64,000 bases of DNA from Halomonas sp. TA22. GTDB taxonomy: Bacteria; Pseudomonadota; Gammaproteobacteria; Pseudomonadales; Halomonadaceae. The notes beneath the pieces are model-generated. The model saw only the letters and a list, made by a program, of their open reading frames with translations, had not been told where the DNA came from and made no database searches. A program made the translations under genes and the position numbers. Positions 48,192-58,110 of this stretch are shown in pieces. The number at the start of each line of letters is the position of its first letter. Position 1 is the stretch's first letter. The stretch lies in NCBI RefSeq assembly GCF_013009075.1, contig NZ_CP053108.1, positions 2,542,001 through 2,606,000 of the forward strand. The letters are read 5' to 3'.

Positions 48192-49418
48192 ATGCCGGAG
48201 ACTCCCTCTACTTCCGCCTTTTCAGGCGCTGTTCAGACCGTCACGATTCTCGGTGCCACCGGCTCGATCGGCACCAGCACTCTGGATGTGATCGCGCGCC
48301 ATCCCGACCGCTACCGCGTGCATGCGCTGACCGCCCACACCTCGCGGGAGGAGCTGGCGCAGCTGTGCCTCGTGCATCGGCCCGGGGTGGCGGTACTCTC
48401 GTCCGAGCGCGATGCCGGCTGGCTACGCGAGCACCTCAAGAGACAAGGCCTCGACATCGAGGTGCGCTGTGGCGAAGCGGCGCTGGTCGAGGTCGCGAAG
48501 GCGTCCGAGGTCGATGTAGTGATGGCGGCCATCGTCGGCGGGGCGGGGCTTCTGCCGACGATTGCCGCGGTGCGCGCCGGCAAGCGGGTGCTGCTCGCCA
48601 ACAAAGAGGCGTTGGTGATGAGCGGGGCGCTGTTCATGGAGGCGGTCGATCGCCATGGCGCCACGCTGTTGCCCATCGATTCCGAACATAATGCCATTTA
48701 TCAGTGTCTACCTGTCGATCACCGTGGCGGTCTCAAGCGACTGGGGGTGTCGCAACTGCTGCTGACAGCCTCAGGCGGCCCCTTTCTCGGCTGGCAGGCC
48801 GCCGACCTGGTGACGGTAACCCCCGAACAGGCCTGCGCGCATCCCAACTGGTCGATGGGTCGCAAGATTTCGGTGGATAGCGCCACGTTGATGAACAAGG
48901 GGCTCGAGCTGATCGAGGCGTGCTGGCTCTTCGATGCCAGGCCCGAGCAGATTCAGGTGGTGGTTCACCCGCAAAGCGTGATTCACTCGATGGCGGCCTA
49001 TCACGATGGATCGGTGATCGCGCAACTGGGCAATCCTGACATGCGCACGCCGATTGCCTACGGTCTGGCCTGGCCCGAGCGGATCGACGCAGGCGTCGAG
49101 GCCCTTGACCTGTTCCAGATCGCCAGGCTCGACTTTCAGGCGCCCGACGAGGCTGCTTTCCCCTGCCTGACGCTTGCTCGACAGGCGATGGCGGCGGGGG
49201 GCACCGCGCCGGCGGTACTCAATGCCGCCAATGAAGTGGCGGTGGAGGCTTTTCTCGCCGGGCGGCTGAGTTTCACCGGTATCGCGCAGGTCGTGGCCCA
49301 GGTGCTGGATGAGTGCCCGGTCTCTCCGGCAACGGAGCTTGCGGTGATCCTCGCCGAGGATCGTCATGCCCGGGCCGCAGCGGCGGTGTGCGTGGCGCGG
49401 CATTGTCAGGAGTGGTAA
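48192..49418 (+). CDS. dxr: 1-deoxy-D-xylulose 5-phosphate reductoisomerase
   Basis: A 408-residue enzyme of the MEP isoprenoid pathway, using NADPH to form MEP. The NADPH loop is [12 protein letters not shown] near residue 20, and the metal/substrate part is [27 protein letters not shown] and SGGPFLGW. It feeds isopentenyl units to UppS, encoded just upstream. The rseP start follows after two bases. Confidence 0.96.
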   Translation: MPETPSTSAFSGAVQTVTILGATGSIGTSTLDVIARHPDRYRVHALTAHTSREELAQLCLVHRPGVAVLSSERDAGWLREHLKRQGLDIEVRCGEAALVEVAKASEVDVVMAAIVGGAGLLPTIAAVRAGKRVLLANKEALVMSGALFMEAVDRHGATLLPIDSEHNAIYQCLPVDHRGGLKRLGVSQLLLTASGGPFLGWQAADLVTVTPEQACAHPNWSMGRKISVDSATLMNKGLELIEACWLFDARPEQIQVVVHPQSVIHSMAAYHDGSVIAQLGNPDMRTPIAYGLAWPERIDAGVEALDLFQIARLDFQAPDEAAFPCLTLARQAMAAGGTAPAVLNAANEVAVEAFLAGRLSFTGIAQVVAQVLDECPVSPATELAVILAEDRHARAAAAVCVARHCQEW

Positions 49419-49420
49419 GC

Positions 49421-50779
49421 ATGGGCGTGATTCAGAACATACTGGCGGTCATCGTGGTCCTGGGGCTGCTGATCACCTTTCACGAGTACGGTCACTTCTG
49501 GGTGGCCAGGCGCTGTGGTGTCAAGGTGCTGCGCTTCTCGGTGGGCTTCGGCAAGCCCCTCTGGTCCAGGGTCGACCGGCATGGCACCGAGTTTGCCGTG
49601 GCCGCGATTCCCCTGGGTGGTTACGTCAAGATGCTCGACGAGCGCGAGGCGCCGGTCGCTCCCGATGAGCTGGATCAGGCCTTCAATCGCAAGAGCGTCT
49701 GGCAGCGCATCGCGATCGTTGCGGCCGGCCCCATAGCCAACTTCCTGCTGGCGATCGCCGCCTACTGGTTGCTGTTCGTTGCCGGAATCACTACGGTGGC
49801 TCCGGTGGTGGGTAGTGTGTCCCCCGACTCGCCCGCCGAGCAGGGCGGTCTGAGGTCCGGTCATGAGATCGTCGCCGTGCAGGGCGAGCGCGTGCGCTCC
49901 TGGGAGGAGATCAACCTCAAGCTGGTCGCGGCGATCGGCCACAGTGGCGAGTTCAGGATCGAGGCGCGCGAAGGGGCGCAGGCCGCCGCGCAGGAGTATC
50001 GGCTGCCGGTGGAAAACTGGCTGGCTCGCCAGGAGCAGCCCCAACCGCTACTGAGCCTAGGAGTGACGCCCTGGCGTCCCGCTTTCCCGGCGGTGCTGGG
50101 CCAGGTGCTGGAGGGTGAGGCTGCCGCCGAAGCGGGGCTCGAGCCGGGTGACCGGGTGGTCGAAGTGAATGGCCAGCCGGTGGAAGACTGGATGCACTTC
50201 GTCAATACCGTGCGTGCCAATCCCGGCGAGCCGCTCGCGCTGCTCATCGAGCGTGCCGGCCAGCAACGCGAACTGGCATTGACGCCTGGGCGTAGCGAGC
50301 TCGAGGAGGGTGCCGCCATTGGTTATATCGGTGCCGGCGCGCAACCGGTGGAGTGGCCCGAGGAATATCAGCGCGAGATCCGTTATGGTCCGCTGGCGGC
50401 CATCGGCCAGTCGCTGTCGCGCACCGGCGAGATGTCGCTGCTGACGGTGGACGCCATACGCAAGATGCTGGTCGGCTTGATCTCACCCTCCAATCTCTCG
50501 GGGCCGATCACCATCGCGCAGTTCGCCGGCGACTCGGCGCGCACCGGGATGGAGGCGTTCATCAGCTTCCTCGCCTACCTGTCTATCAGCCTGGCGGTGC
50601 TCAATCTGCTGCCGATCCCAGTGCTTGATGGCGGCCATCTGATGTATTACGCCATCGAGGCGGTGCGCGGCAAGCCCGTCTCCGAGCAGGCCCAGGCGGT
50701 GGGCCTGCGGATTGGACTGGCAATGGTGGGGAGCCTGATGTTGATGGCGCTCTATTTCGATATCATGCGCCTCTGGTAG
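49421..50779 (+). CDS. rseP: RIP-type zinc metalloprotease RseP
   Basis: A 452-residue site-2 protease. The zinc motif HEYGH is at 21-25 in the first helix; the second zinc site LDGGHL is near residue 402. Two PDZ domains lie between (about 115-290). In E. coli it cuts RseA inside the membrane to release sigma E after envelope stress. It sits before bamA, as usual, so it joins the envelope-stress and outer-membrane genes. The start follows CAGGAGTGGTAAGC. Confidence 0.96.
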   Translation: MGVIQNILAVIVVLGLLITFHEYGHFWVARRCGVKVLRFSVGFGKPLWSRVDRHGTEFAVAAIPLGGYVKMLDEREAPVAPDELDQAFNRKSVWQRIAIVAAGPIANFLLAIAAYWLLFVAGITTVAPVVGSVSPDSPAEQGGLRSGHEIVAVQGERVRSWEEINLKLVAAIGHSGEFRIEAREGAQAAAQEYRLPVENWLARQEQPQPLLSLGVTPWRPAFPAVLGQVLEGEAAAEAGLEPGDRVVEVNGQPVEDWMHFVNTVRANPGEPLALLIERAGQQRELALTPGRSELEEGAAIGYIGAGAQPVEWPEEYQREIRYGPLAAIGQSLSRTGEMSLLTVDAIRKMLVGLISPSNLSGPITIAQFAGDSARTGMEAFISFLAYLSISLAVLNLLPIPVLDGGHLMYYAIEAVRGKPVSEQAQAVGLRIGLAMVGSLMLMALYFDIMRLW

Positions 50780-50950
50780 CGAGGGACCTTTGCCAAGGCA
50801 TGTCAACGATGCTGACCATCGCGTATGTTTTCCGGGAATCGCCGGGCTAGGGAGGCTGGAGGAAGGTGCTCCGGCTTGTCAGAAGCCCGTACTAATGTAT
50901 ATGGTGCCTGCTCCACAAGCGGGCAGACCAACTTCGAGCGAATCGACTGC

Positions 50951-53284
50951 ATGAAACTCAAGAACATCGGATTGGCGGCGTTGTTGCTTAGCGGCGCCCA
51001 GCCAGTGCTGGCAGACACCTTCAATGTTTCCGACATTCGCGTAGAGGGACTGCAACGTGTGTCCGCCGCCTCTGTCTTCAATGCGTTCCCGGTCAGTACC
51101 AACGATTCGGTCGACGAGCGCGACCTGGCTCAGGCGGCGCGCGCGCTCTTCGGTACGGGACTGTTCGATGACGTGCAGCTGGCCCGCGATGGCGATATCC
51201 TGATCATCCAGGTGGTGGAACGTCCCTTCATCACTGCCCTGAACATCACCGGCAACTCGCAGATATCGGAAGACGATCTACGCAATGGTCTGCGTCAGGC
51301 CGGGCTTGCCGAAGGCCAGGTACTGCAGCTCTCCACGCTCGAGGAGATCCAGCGCGAGCTGGAGCAGGTCTATCAGGCGCAGGGGCGTTACAGCGCGCGT
51401 ATCAGCACCAATGTCGAGGAGATCGACCGCAGCCGCGTACGTGTCAACGTCGATATCAACGAAGGCGCGGTGGCCAACATCCGCCAGATCAACATCGTGG
51501 GCAATCAGGCATTCGACGACGACACGCTGCGTGACGTGTTCGAGCTCAACGATCGTCCCGGGCGCTTCTTCGGCTGGTTCTCCCGCGACGAGTACTCGCG
51601 TGAAGCGCTATCGGGCGACCTGGAGCGGCTGCGTTCCTACTATCTCGATCGTGGCTACGTGAACTTCAACATCACTTCGACCCAAGTCTCGATCAGTCCG
51701 GACAAGACGCAGATATTCGTCACCGTCAACGTCGATGAGGGGCAGCAGTACCGTCTTGGCGAGATTCGCTTTGCCGGCAACATGCCAATCTCCGAGTCCG
51801 AGGCGCGCGAGCTGGTGACGGCCGAGCGCGGCGAGATATTTTCGCGTCGCGACATTACCGCTTCCTCCGAGGCGCTGCGCTCGCGCCTGGGCGCCGAAGG
51901 GTTCGCCTTTGCCAACATCGACAGCCGTCCGCAGATCGCCGCGGACGGCGATACCGTCGATGTGATCTTTACCGTCAATCCCGGCCAGCGTGCCTATGTG
52001 CGGCGCATCAATTTCATCGGCAACACCACCACCGAAGATGAAGTGCTGCGTCGCGAGATGATCCAGATGGAGGGCGCGCCTGCCTCCACCGAGCAGATCA
52101 GCCAGTCCCGCCAGCGCCTCGAACGGCTTGGCTTCTTCCGGCAGGTCGACGTCGACACCCAGCCGGTACCGGGTGAGAACGACCTGCTCGACGTCACCTA
52201 CAACGTCGAGGAGCAGCCCTCCGGCTCGATATCGGCCAGTGTCGGCTTCTCGCAGAGTGCCGGGGTGATCTACGGCGCGGCACTCTCCCAGAACAACTTC
52301 CTGGGCACCGGTAACCGGGTCAATGTCGGGGCGCAGCGCAGCGACACCTTTACCAGTCTCAACTTTGGCTTTACCGACCCGTACTGGACGCTGGATGGCG
52401 TCTCGCGGGGCTACAATCTTTTCTATCGCGAAACCGATTACGAAGATTCCGATATCTCGACCTACTCCACCGACGCTTATGGCGCTGGCATCAACTTCGG
52501 TTACCCGATCAACGAACTGGCGCGTCTCAACTTCGGTGTCAGCGTCGAGGACCTGTCGGTCCAGACCTACAACGATACCGCGTCGGAAATCGTTCGCTAC
52601 GTCGAGGAGCAGGGCAGCGACGCCCAGAGCCTCAAGCTGACCGCCAGTTGGACGCGCAACAACCTCAATCGTGGGATGATGCCGACGGCGGGCAACTACA
52701 ACCGTGTCTCGCTGGAGACTGCTGCACCGGGCAGCGATGCCGAGTACTACAAGCTTCGCTATCGCGGCCAGCAGTTGTTCGAACTCAACAATGACTGGTC
52801 GCTGAAATTCGGCACCACGCTTGGCTATGCCGACTCGGTGGGTAACGACCCCTACCCGTTCTACGAGAACTTCTTCTCCGGTGGACTGGGTTCGGTGCGC
52901 GGTTTCACCGGTAACACGCTGGGACCGAGAACCTCACCTCGTGGGGGCGGCAACGATCGTACCTTGGGCGGCAACGTACTGGTCGAAGGCTCCGTCGAGC
53001 TGCTCTTCCCGCTGCCTTTCGTCGACGACCAGCGCTCGCTGCAGACAGGCTTCTTCATCGATGCGGGCAATACCTTCCTCACCGATTGCTACGAGGTGCT
53101 GGAAGGCGACCAATCGCGCTGCGAGTCGGGTGTCGATCTGGGCGAGTTACGTTACAGTGCAGGCATCGGACTCTCCTGGCTGACGCCGGTGGGCCCGCTG
53201 ACCTTTAGCATCGCCGAGCCGCTCAATGACAAGGACGGCGACGATACCCAGTTCTTCCAGTTCTCGCTTGGCCAGACCTTCTAA
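50951..53284 (+). CDS. bamA: Outer-membrane protein assembly factor BamA
   Basis: A 777-residue Omp85 protein. The signal peptide ends at VLA near residue 22; five POTRA domains follow (about 23-420), then a 16-strand barrel ending in a C-terminal aromatic (QTF). The VRGF motif of loop 6 is at 649-652. It inserts beta-barrel proteins into the outer membrane. I start at MKLKNIGLAALLL; a longer frame of 42 codons has no signal-peptide character. There are about 170 bases between rseP and bamA, room for a promoter. Confidence 0.97.
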   Translation: MKLKNIGLAALLLSGAQPVLADTFNVSDIRVEGLQRVSAASVFNAFPVSTNDSVDERDLAQAARALFGTGLFDDVQLARDGDILIIQVVERPFITALNITGNSQISEDDLRNGLRQAGLAEGQVLQLSTLEEIQRELEQVYQAQGRYSARISTNVEEIDRSRVRVNVDINEGAVANIRQINIVGNQAFDDDTLRDVFELNDRPGRFFGWFSRDEYSREALSGDLERLRSYYLDRGYVNFNITSTQVSISPDKTQIFVTVNVDEGQQYRLGEIRFAGNMPISESEARELVTAERGEIFSRRDITASSEALRSRLGAEGFAFANIDSRPQIAADGDTVDVIFTVNPGQRAYVRRINFIGNTTTEDEVLRREMIQMEGAPASTEQISQSRQRLERLGFFRQVDVDTQPVPGENDLLDVTYNVEEQPSGSISASVGFSQSAGVIYGAALSQNNFLGTGNRVNVGAQRSDTFTSLNFGFTDPYWTLDGVSRGYNLFYRETDYEDSDISTYSTDAYGAGINFGYPINELARLNFGVSVEDLSVQTYNDTASEIVRYVEEQGSDAQSLKLTASWTRNNLNRGMMPTAGNYNRVSLETAAPGSDAEYYKLRYRGQQLFELNNDWSLKFGTTLGYADSVGNDPYPFYENFFSGGLGSVRGFTGNTLGPRTSPRGGGNDRTLGGNVLVEGSVELLFPLPFVDDQRSLQTGFFIDAGNTFLTDCYEVLEGDQSRCESGVDLGELRYSAGIGLSWLTPVGPLTFSIAEPLNDKDGDDTQFFQFSLGQTF

Positions 53285-53321
53285 GGCTCGTTGAATTGGT
53301 TCGAATACCAGGAGTGACCGA

Positions 53322-53825
53322 ATGCGTAAGTTGACAGGAATCGTGTGTCTTGGCTTATTGGGAACCTTCGCCATGTCGAGCCAGGCTGCTGATATTGCAG
53401 TGCTGGATTGGCGGGAAGCGCTGCTGGCGACCAATGCTGCACAGCAGTCGATGTCGCAATTGCAGAGCCAGATCAGTAGCCAGCAGCAGCAGGCCCAGAC
53501 CCTCGGTCAGGAGCTACAGCAGCTGCAACAACGCATGCAGCGCGATGGCGCGGTGATGTCCGATTCCGAGCGCCAGACGGCGCAACAGGAGCTGCAGCAG
53601 AAAGGGTCTCAATTCCAGCAACTGCGCGGTCAGATCATCCAGACACAGCAGCGCGCCGAGCAGGAATTTCTCGAGCAGTCCCAGGCCAATCTGGAGCGGG
53701 CCGTCGATCAGGTGATCGCGCGCCACAATGTTCAGATCCTGATCGATCGAGAGGCAGTCGTTCACAGCGCACCTGGCCTCGACCTGACCGATGAGGTCAC
53801 GCAGATCCTCAATTCGCTGAACTAA
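53322..53825 (+). CDS. skp: Periplasmic chaperone Skp/OmpH
   Basis: A 167-residue secreted protein: signal peptide to about residue 22 (SSQA then ADIAV), then a long, glutamine-rich coiled-coil (about 45-125) that forms the tentacles of the Skp trimer. It carries unfolded outer-membrane proteins to the Bam complex, whose core subunit gene lies just upstream. Length is normal. GGAG precedes the ATG. Confidence 0.93.
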   Translation: MRKLTGIVCLGLLGTFAMSSQAADIAVLDWREALLATNAAQQSMSQLQSQISSQQQQAQTLGQELQQLQQRMQRDGAVMSDSERQTAQQELQQKGSQFQQLRGQIIQTQQRAEQEFLEQSQANLERAVDQVIARHNVQILIDREAVVHSAPGLDLTDEVTQILNSLN

Positions 53826-53873
53826 ACGTCGGCGCGATTGGATCGAATAACCACAAACCAGAACGAATGTCCC

Positions 53874-54914
53874 ATGAACGACGCCAACACACACTGCTAT
53901 ACGCTGGAGGAGATCGCCGAATGCCTGGGCGCGCGGTTGCTGGGCGATGGCGGTCGGCGGGTCAGTGGTCTGGCCACGCTGGGTGAAGCGGGGCCTGAGG
54001 ACATCACCTTCCTGGCCAACAAGGCCTATCTCAAGCACTTGGCCAAGAGCCGGGCGGCGGCGGTACTGCTGCACCCCAATCATATCGCCGATTGTCCTAC
54101 CGCGAGCCTGGCGCTGGATAATCCCTATCTGGGCTATGCCAAGCTGTCACGGCTCTTCGATCCCTTGGCGATGCGCCAAGCGGTCGGCATTCATCCGAAT
54201 GCAGTCATCGCTGACGGCGTCACTCTCGGGCAGGATGTTCAGGTCGGTCCACAGGTCGTCATCGAAGAGGGTGTGACGCTGGGTGACCGTGTCGTGGTCG
54301 GGGCGGGCTGCGTGATTGGCGCCGGCAGCAGCATCGGAGAGGATTCCCGCCTGCACCCTAATGTGACAGTCTGCCATGGGGTCGTGGTCGGTAAGCGGGC
54401 GATCCTGCAGAGTGCCTGTGTCATCGGTGGCGACGGTTTCGGTTTCGCCCACGACGGCAGCCGCTGGCACAAGATCGCCCAGCTGGGTGGCGTGGTGATC
54501 GGCGATGACGTGGAAGTGGGAAGCTGCTCGAGCATCGATCGGGGGGCACTTGGCGACACCGTGATTGGCGATGACGTCAAGATCGACAGTCAGGTGCAAA
54601 TCGCACACAACGTCCAGATCGGCGACCACACCGCGCTTGCGGGTTGTGTCGGGATCGCCGGTTCCACCAAGGTCGGCCGGAATTGCATGCTGGGTGGCGG
54701 GGTGGGCCTGGCAGGACACTTGACGATCTGCGACGGCGTTCAGGTCACGGGCATGAGTCTGGTCACCAATTCGATCCATGAGCCGGGCATCTACTCCTCG
54801 GGCACCGGTGCCATGAGCAATGCCCAGTGGCGCAAGAATGCGGTGCGCTTCAAGCAGCTCGACGATATCGCCAAGCGGCTTGCGCGACTGGAAAAGGGTC
54901 GGCCTGACCGTTGA
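53874..54914 (+). CDS. lpxD: UDP-3-O-(3-hydroxymyristoyl)glucosamine N-acyltransferase
   Basis: A 346-residue lipid A enzyme. The N-terminal uridine-binding domain (about 1-100) is followed by many hexapeptide repeats ([16 protein letters not shown] and on) and a C-terminal helix. The catalytic histidine is expected in [14 protein letters not shown]. It adds the second acyl chain to UDP-glucosamine. It starts at MNDANTHCY, without a strong ribosome-binding site. A promoter for fabZ overlaps its 3' end. Confidence 0.96.
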   Translation: MNDANTHCYTLEEIAECLGARLLGDGGRRVSGLATLGEAGPEDITFLANKAYLKHLAKSRAAAVLLHPNHIADCPTASLALDNPYLGYAKLSRLFDPLAMRQAVGIHPNAVIADGVTLGQDVQVGPQVVIEEGVTLGDRVVVGAGCVIGAGSSIGEDSRLHPNVTVCHGVVVGKRAILQSACVIGGDGFGFAHDGSRWHKIAQLGGVVIGDDVEVGSCSSIDRGALGDTVIGDDVKIDSQVQIAHNVQIGDHTALAGCVGIAGSTKVGRNCMLGGGVGLAGHLTICDGVQVTGMSLVTNSIHEPGIYSSGTGAMSNAQWRKNAVRFKQLDDIAKRLARLEKGRPDR

Positions 54915-54938
54915 GTCATCGAGACTCAGGCGTATAAT
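54911..54938 (+). promoter_or_regulatory. Internal promoter for fabZ at the end of lpxD
   Basis: TTGAGT (54911-54916), a 16-base spacer and a perfect TATAAT (54933-54938). The -35 overlaps the lpxD stop. It points towards fabZ and the genes after it. Confidence 0.65.
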
Positions 54939-54971
54939 CCCTCTTCATCGCGTGGGGCTCCCGCTATTGGC

Positions 54972-55003
54972 ATGCTCGCCCGAGGGCGAGCATTTCGTTA
55001 TTT
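54972..55003 (+). terminator. Terminator-like hairpin ahead of fabZ (possible attenuator)
   Basis: Stem ATGCTCGCC (54972-54980) and GGCGAGCAT (54985-54993), loop CGAG, then TTCGTTATTTT. It ends only 11 bases before the AGAGG ribosome-binding site of fabZ, and it lies downstream of the internal promoter. Confidence 0.65.
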
Positions 55004-55017
55004 TAGAGGTTGTATCG

Positions 55018-55461
55018 ATGGTAATGGACATCAACGAGATCCGTGAGTATCTACCCCACCGCTACCCCTTCCTGCTGGTGGATCGCGTGGTGGAGATCGA
55101 GCTTGGCGAGTCCATCTCGGCCTATAAGAACGTCAGCATCAACGAGCCGTTCTTCAATGGGCACTTCCCGCACCATCCGATCATGCCGGGCGTGCTGGTC
55201 GTCGAGGCACTGGCCCAGGTATGCGGTATCCTGGGTTTCAAGACCGTCAACAAGCTGCCGGCGGATGGCTATGTCTATTACCTGGTGGGCAGCGACAATG
55301 TCCGTTTCAAGCGCCCGGTGATGCCTGGTGATCGTTTGCACCTGACTGCCAAGGTGATCCGCGAGAAGCGAGGCATCTGGAAGTTCGCCTGCCGGGCGAC
55401 GGTCGAGGACGAGCTCGTCTGTGAAGCCGAAATCATCTGTGCCGAGAGGAAGGTTTCTTGA
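55018..55461 (+). CDS. fabZ: 3-hydroxyacyl-ACP dehydratase FabZ
   Basis: A 147-residue hotdog dehydratase of fatty acid synthesis. The catalytic histidine and glutamate lie in [11 protein letters not shown] and LVVEALAQ. It competes with LpxA for 3-hydroxymyristoyl-ACP, so its level sets the balance between phospholipid and lipid A. I choose the ATG at 55018 (AGAGG eight bases upstream) over one two codons later. Its stop overlaps the lpxA start in TTGA. Confidence 0.97.
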   Translation: MVMDINEIREYLPHRYPFLLVDRVVEIELGESISAYKNVSINEPFFNGHFPHHPIMPGVLVVEALAQVCGILGFKTVNKLPADGYVYYLVGSDNVRFKRPVMPGDRLHLTAKVIREKRGIWKFACRATVEDELVCEAEIICAERKVS

Positions 55462-56228
55462 TACATCCAACTGCCATCGTTGACCCAAAGGCCCGCTTGG
55501 CCGAGGACGTTGAAGTCGGCCCCTTCACGGTGATCGGCCCCGACGTGGAGATTGGCCCAGGTAGCCGCATCGGCCCGCATGTCGTGATCAAGGGGCCTAC
55601 CGTACTGGGTGCGCGCACGCAGATATTCCAGTTCGCCTCGGTGGGCGAGGATTGCCAGGACAAGAAGTACGCCGGTGAGCCGACCCGCCTGGTGATGGGT
55701 GATGACAATGTCATTCGCGAAGGCGTGACCTTGCATCGCGGCACCGTTCAGGGGCGCGAGGAGACCACCATCGGCAGTCGCAACCTGTTCATGGCCTACG
55801 CCCATGTCGGGCATGACTGCATCATCGGCAGCGACTGCATCCTGGCCAACCAGGTGACCTTGGCGGGACATGTCACAGTGGGCGATTTCGCCATTCTCGG
55901 CGGGCTCGCGGCGATCCATCAGTTCTGCTATTTCGGCACTCACGCCATGGCCGGCGGCGGTTCGATCATCACCAAGGACACGCCCGCCTACGTGATCATC
56001 AACGGCAACCCAGCGCACTCGCATGGCCTCAACCTGGTCGGTCTCAAGCGCCGTGGCTTCTCCCGCGAGGCGATCAATGCCCTCGTCGACGCCTACAAGC
56101 GGGTCTACCGCAAGGGACTGACCGTGGAGCAGGCGCTGACCGAGATCAAGGCACACTATACGACGCTGCCGGAGATCGATACCTTCGTCGCCTCGATCGA
56201 GGTCTCCACCCGCGGTATCACGCGCTAG
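55458..56228 (+). CDS. lpxA: UDP-N-acetylglucosamine acyltransferase
   Basis: A 256-residue trimeric left-handed beta-helix enzyme, the first step of lipid A synthesis. The start is TTG (read [14 protein letters not shown]), whose last two bases belong to the fabZ stop. The ribosome-binding site is GAGAGGAAGG. The catalytic histidine lies in [11 protein letters not shown] near residue 120. The rest of the chain is hexapeptide repeats and a helical C-terminus. lpxB starts three bases after the stop. Confidence 0.96.
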   Translation: MIHPTAIVDPKARLAEDVEVGPFTVIGPDVEIGPGSRIGPHVVIKGPTVLGARTQIFQFASVGEDCQDKKYAGEPTRLVMGDDNVIREGVTLHRGTVQGREETTIGSRNLFMAYAHVGHDCIIGSDCILANQVTLAGHVTVGDFAILGGLAAIHQFCYFGTHAMAGGGSIITKDTPAYVIINGNPAHSHGLNLVGLKRRGFSREAINALVDAYKRVYRKGLTVEQALTEIKAHYTTLPEIDTFVASIEVSTRGITR

Positions 56229-56230
56229 GC

Positions 56231-57430
56231 ATGCGTAGCACGCCACTCAAGATCTATCTGGTGGCCGGCGAGATATCCGGCGACATTCTCGGCGCGAGCC
56301 TGATGCGTGCGCTCAAGGCGCGCTTCGGAGAGGTCGAGTTTCGCGGTATCGGTGGCACGCGCATGATCGATGAGGGCATCGACAGCCGTTTTCCGCTGGA
56401 GACGCTGTCGATCATGGGACTGGTCGAGGTACTCAAGCACCTGCCCGAACTGGTCAAGGTGCGCCGCGCGCTGCGCCGCGACGCCCTGGCCTGGCAGCCG
56501 GACATCATGATCGGCATCGATGCGCCGGACTTCAATCTCGGCCTGGAGCGCCAACTGCGCGGGGCGGGCCTGACTACCGCCCACTATGTCAGCCCCACCA
56601 TATGGGCCTGGCGGCAGGGGCGGGTCAAGGGGATCGCGCGTTCGGTGGATGCGGTGCTCACTTTTCTGCCGTTCGAAGCGGCGTTCTACCGCGACCATGC
56701 CGTGCCGGTGGCCTTCGTCGGTCATCCGCTGGCCGACGAGGTGGCGCTTGAAAACGATCGACAAGCCATGCGTACGGCGCTGGGGCTCGATGACCAGGCC
56801 CAGGTACTGGCGGTGCTGCCCGGTTCGCGTGCCAACGAGATACGGTTTCTCGCCGACACTTTCTTCACCGCCGTGGAGCGGCTGTGCGCCGAACGTCCCG
56901 CCCTGCAAGTGGTGATTCCGGCAGCCAGCGGGCAGCGTCATCGTGAACTCGAGGCCAAGCTACAGGAGTATCCGGCGCTCGCCTCCCGGGTGGTGCTGCT
57001 CGATGGCCAGTCCCGCGAGGCGATGATCGCCAGCGATGCCGTGCTGCTGGCGTCGGGGACGGCGGCGCTCGAGGCGATGCTCTGCCACCGGGCCATGGTG
57101 GTCGCCTACCGTATGGCGCCCTCCACTCACTGGCTGATGAGCCGTCTGATCAAGACGCCCTGGATCTCGCTGCCCAATCTCATCGCCCAGGAGATGATCT
57201 CCCCTGAGCTGATCCAGGACGATGCCAATGTCACTGCAATTGCCGAGCAGCTTGCGGCACTGCTCGATGACGATGAGCGGCGCCAGGCCCTCGAAGCGCG
57301 CTTCGCCCAGATGCATGCCGGCTTGCAGCGAGGAGCCAGCGCGCGGGCGGCCGAGGCGGTGGAGGCCCTGATCGATGGGTGCCCGCTTCCGGCAAGCGTG
57401 GCGCCGGAGAGAATGGATGATGATGCGTGA
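56231..57430 (+). CDS. lpxB: Lipid-A-disaccharide synthase
   Basis: A 399-residue GT-B-fold glycosyltransferase. It begins [23 protein letters not shown], the conserved LpxB N-terminus, and shows [12 protein letters not shown] and [13 protein letters not shown]. It joins UDP-diacylglucosamine and lipid X on the inner face of the membrane. rnhB begins inside its last codons. It is close to the 382-residue E. coli length. Confidence 0.96.
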   Translation: MRSTPLKIYLVAGEISGDILGASLMRALKARFGEVEFRGIGGTRMIDEGIDSRFPLETLSIMGLVEVLKHLPELVKVRRALRRDALAWQPDIMIGIDAPDFNLGLERQLRGAGLTTAHYVSPTIWAWRQGRVKGIARSVDAVLTFLPFEAAFYRDHAVPVAFVGHPLADEVALENDRQAMRTALGLDDQAQVLAVLPGSRANEIRFLADTFFTAVERLCAERPALQVVIPAASGQRHRELEAKLQEYPALASRVVLLDGQSREAMIASDAVLLASGTAALEAMLCHRAMVVAYRMAPSTHWLMSRLIKTPWISLPNLIAQEMISPELIQDDANVTAIAEQLAALLDDDERRQALEARFAQMHAGLQRGASARAAEAVEALIDGCPLPASVAPERMDDDA

Positions 57431-58097
57431 CTATCCTCCGCTGGTGATCGACTACCCCGGGCAGTGGCTGGCCGGGGTAGACGAGGTCGGCCGCGGCCCG
57501 CTGGTCGGCGCGGTGGTGGCTGCAGCGGTGATTCTCGATCCCGCCCGACCCATCGAGGGGCTAAATGACTCCAAGGCGCTCTCCGCCAAGCGTCGCGAGG
57601 CATTGAACCTCGCCATTCGCGAGCGGGCCCTGGCCTTTGCGGTGGCCGAGGCCTCGCCTGCCGAGATCGATGTGCTCAATATCTATCATGCCACCCATCT
57701 GGCCATGCGCCGCGCCATCGATGCACTGTCGCCCGCCGCCGAATATCTACTGGTGGACGGCAACAGGTTGCCCGGCCATCCCCTGCCGGGCCAGGCGGTG
57801 GTCAAGGGTGATGCTCGACATCCCGCCATTGCCGCCGCGTCGATACTGGCCAAGGTGGCCCGCGATGCGCAGATGGTCGCACTCGACGCCCTACACCCTG
57901 GCTATGGCTTTTCCCGCCACAAGGGGTACCCTACGACGGAGCATCTGGCTGCACTGGAGAGGCTGGGGCCGCTGTCCGAGCATCGCCGCTCCTTCGCGCC
58001 GGTGAAGAGGCAACTGGAACTGTTCGAACACGTGCCAGCCGTTACCGCCGCCTCCGTCAGCCAAGACCTGGCCGTCACTCTTGCCATCACCGATTAG
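57417..58097 (+). CDS. rnhB: Ribonuclease HII
   Basis: A 226-residue cytosolic enzyme that cuts RNA in RNA-DNA hybrids and at single ribonucleotides. The catalytic acids are in [13 protein letters not shown], with the conserved SLNDSK-like LNDSKAL and a third aspartate in [13 protein letters not shown]. Three consecutive ATG codons (57417, 57420, 57423) are possible starts; GGAGAGA best fits the first. It overlaps the end of lpxB. Confidence 0.95.
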   Translation: MMMRDYPPLVIDYPGQWLAGVDEVGRGPLVGAVVAAAVILDPARPIEGLNDSKALSAKRREALNLAIRERALAFAVAEASPAEIDVLNIYHATHLAMRRAIDALSPAAEYLLVDGNRLPGHPLPGQAVVKGDARHPAIAAASILAKVARDAQMVALDALHPGYGFSRHKGYPTTEHLAALERLGPLSEHRRSFAPVKRQLELFEHVPAVTAASVSQDLAVTLAITD

Positions 58098-58110
58098 TCA
58101 CGAGTCCGCT

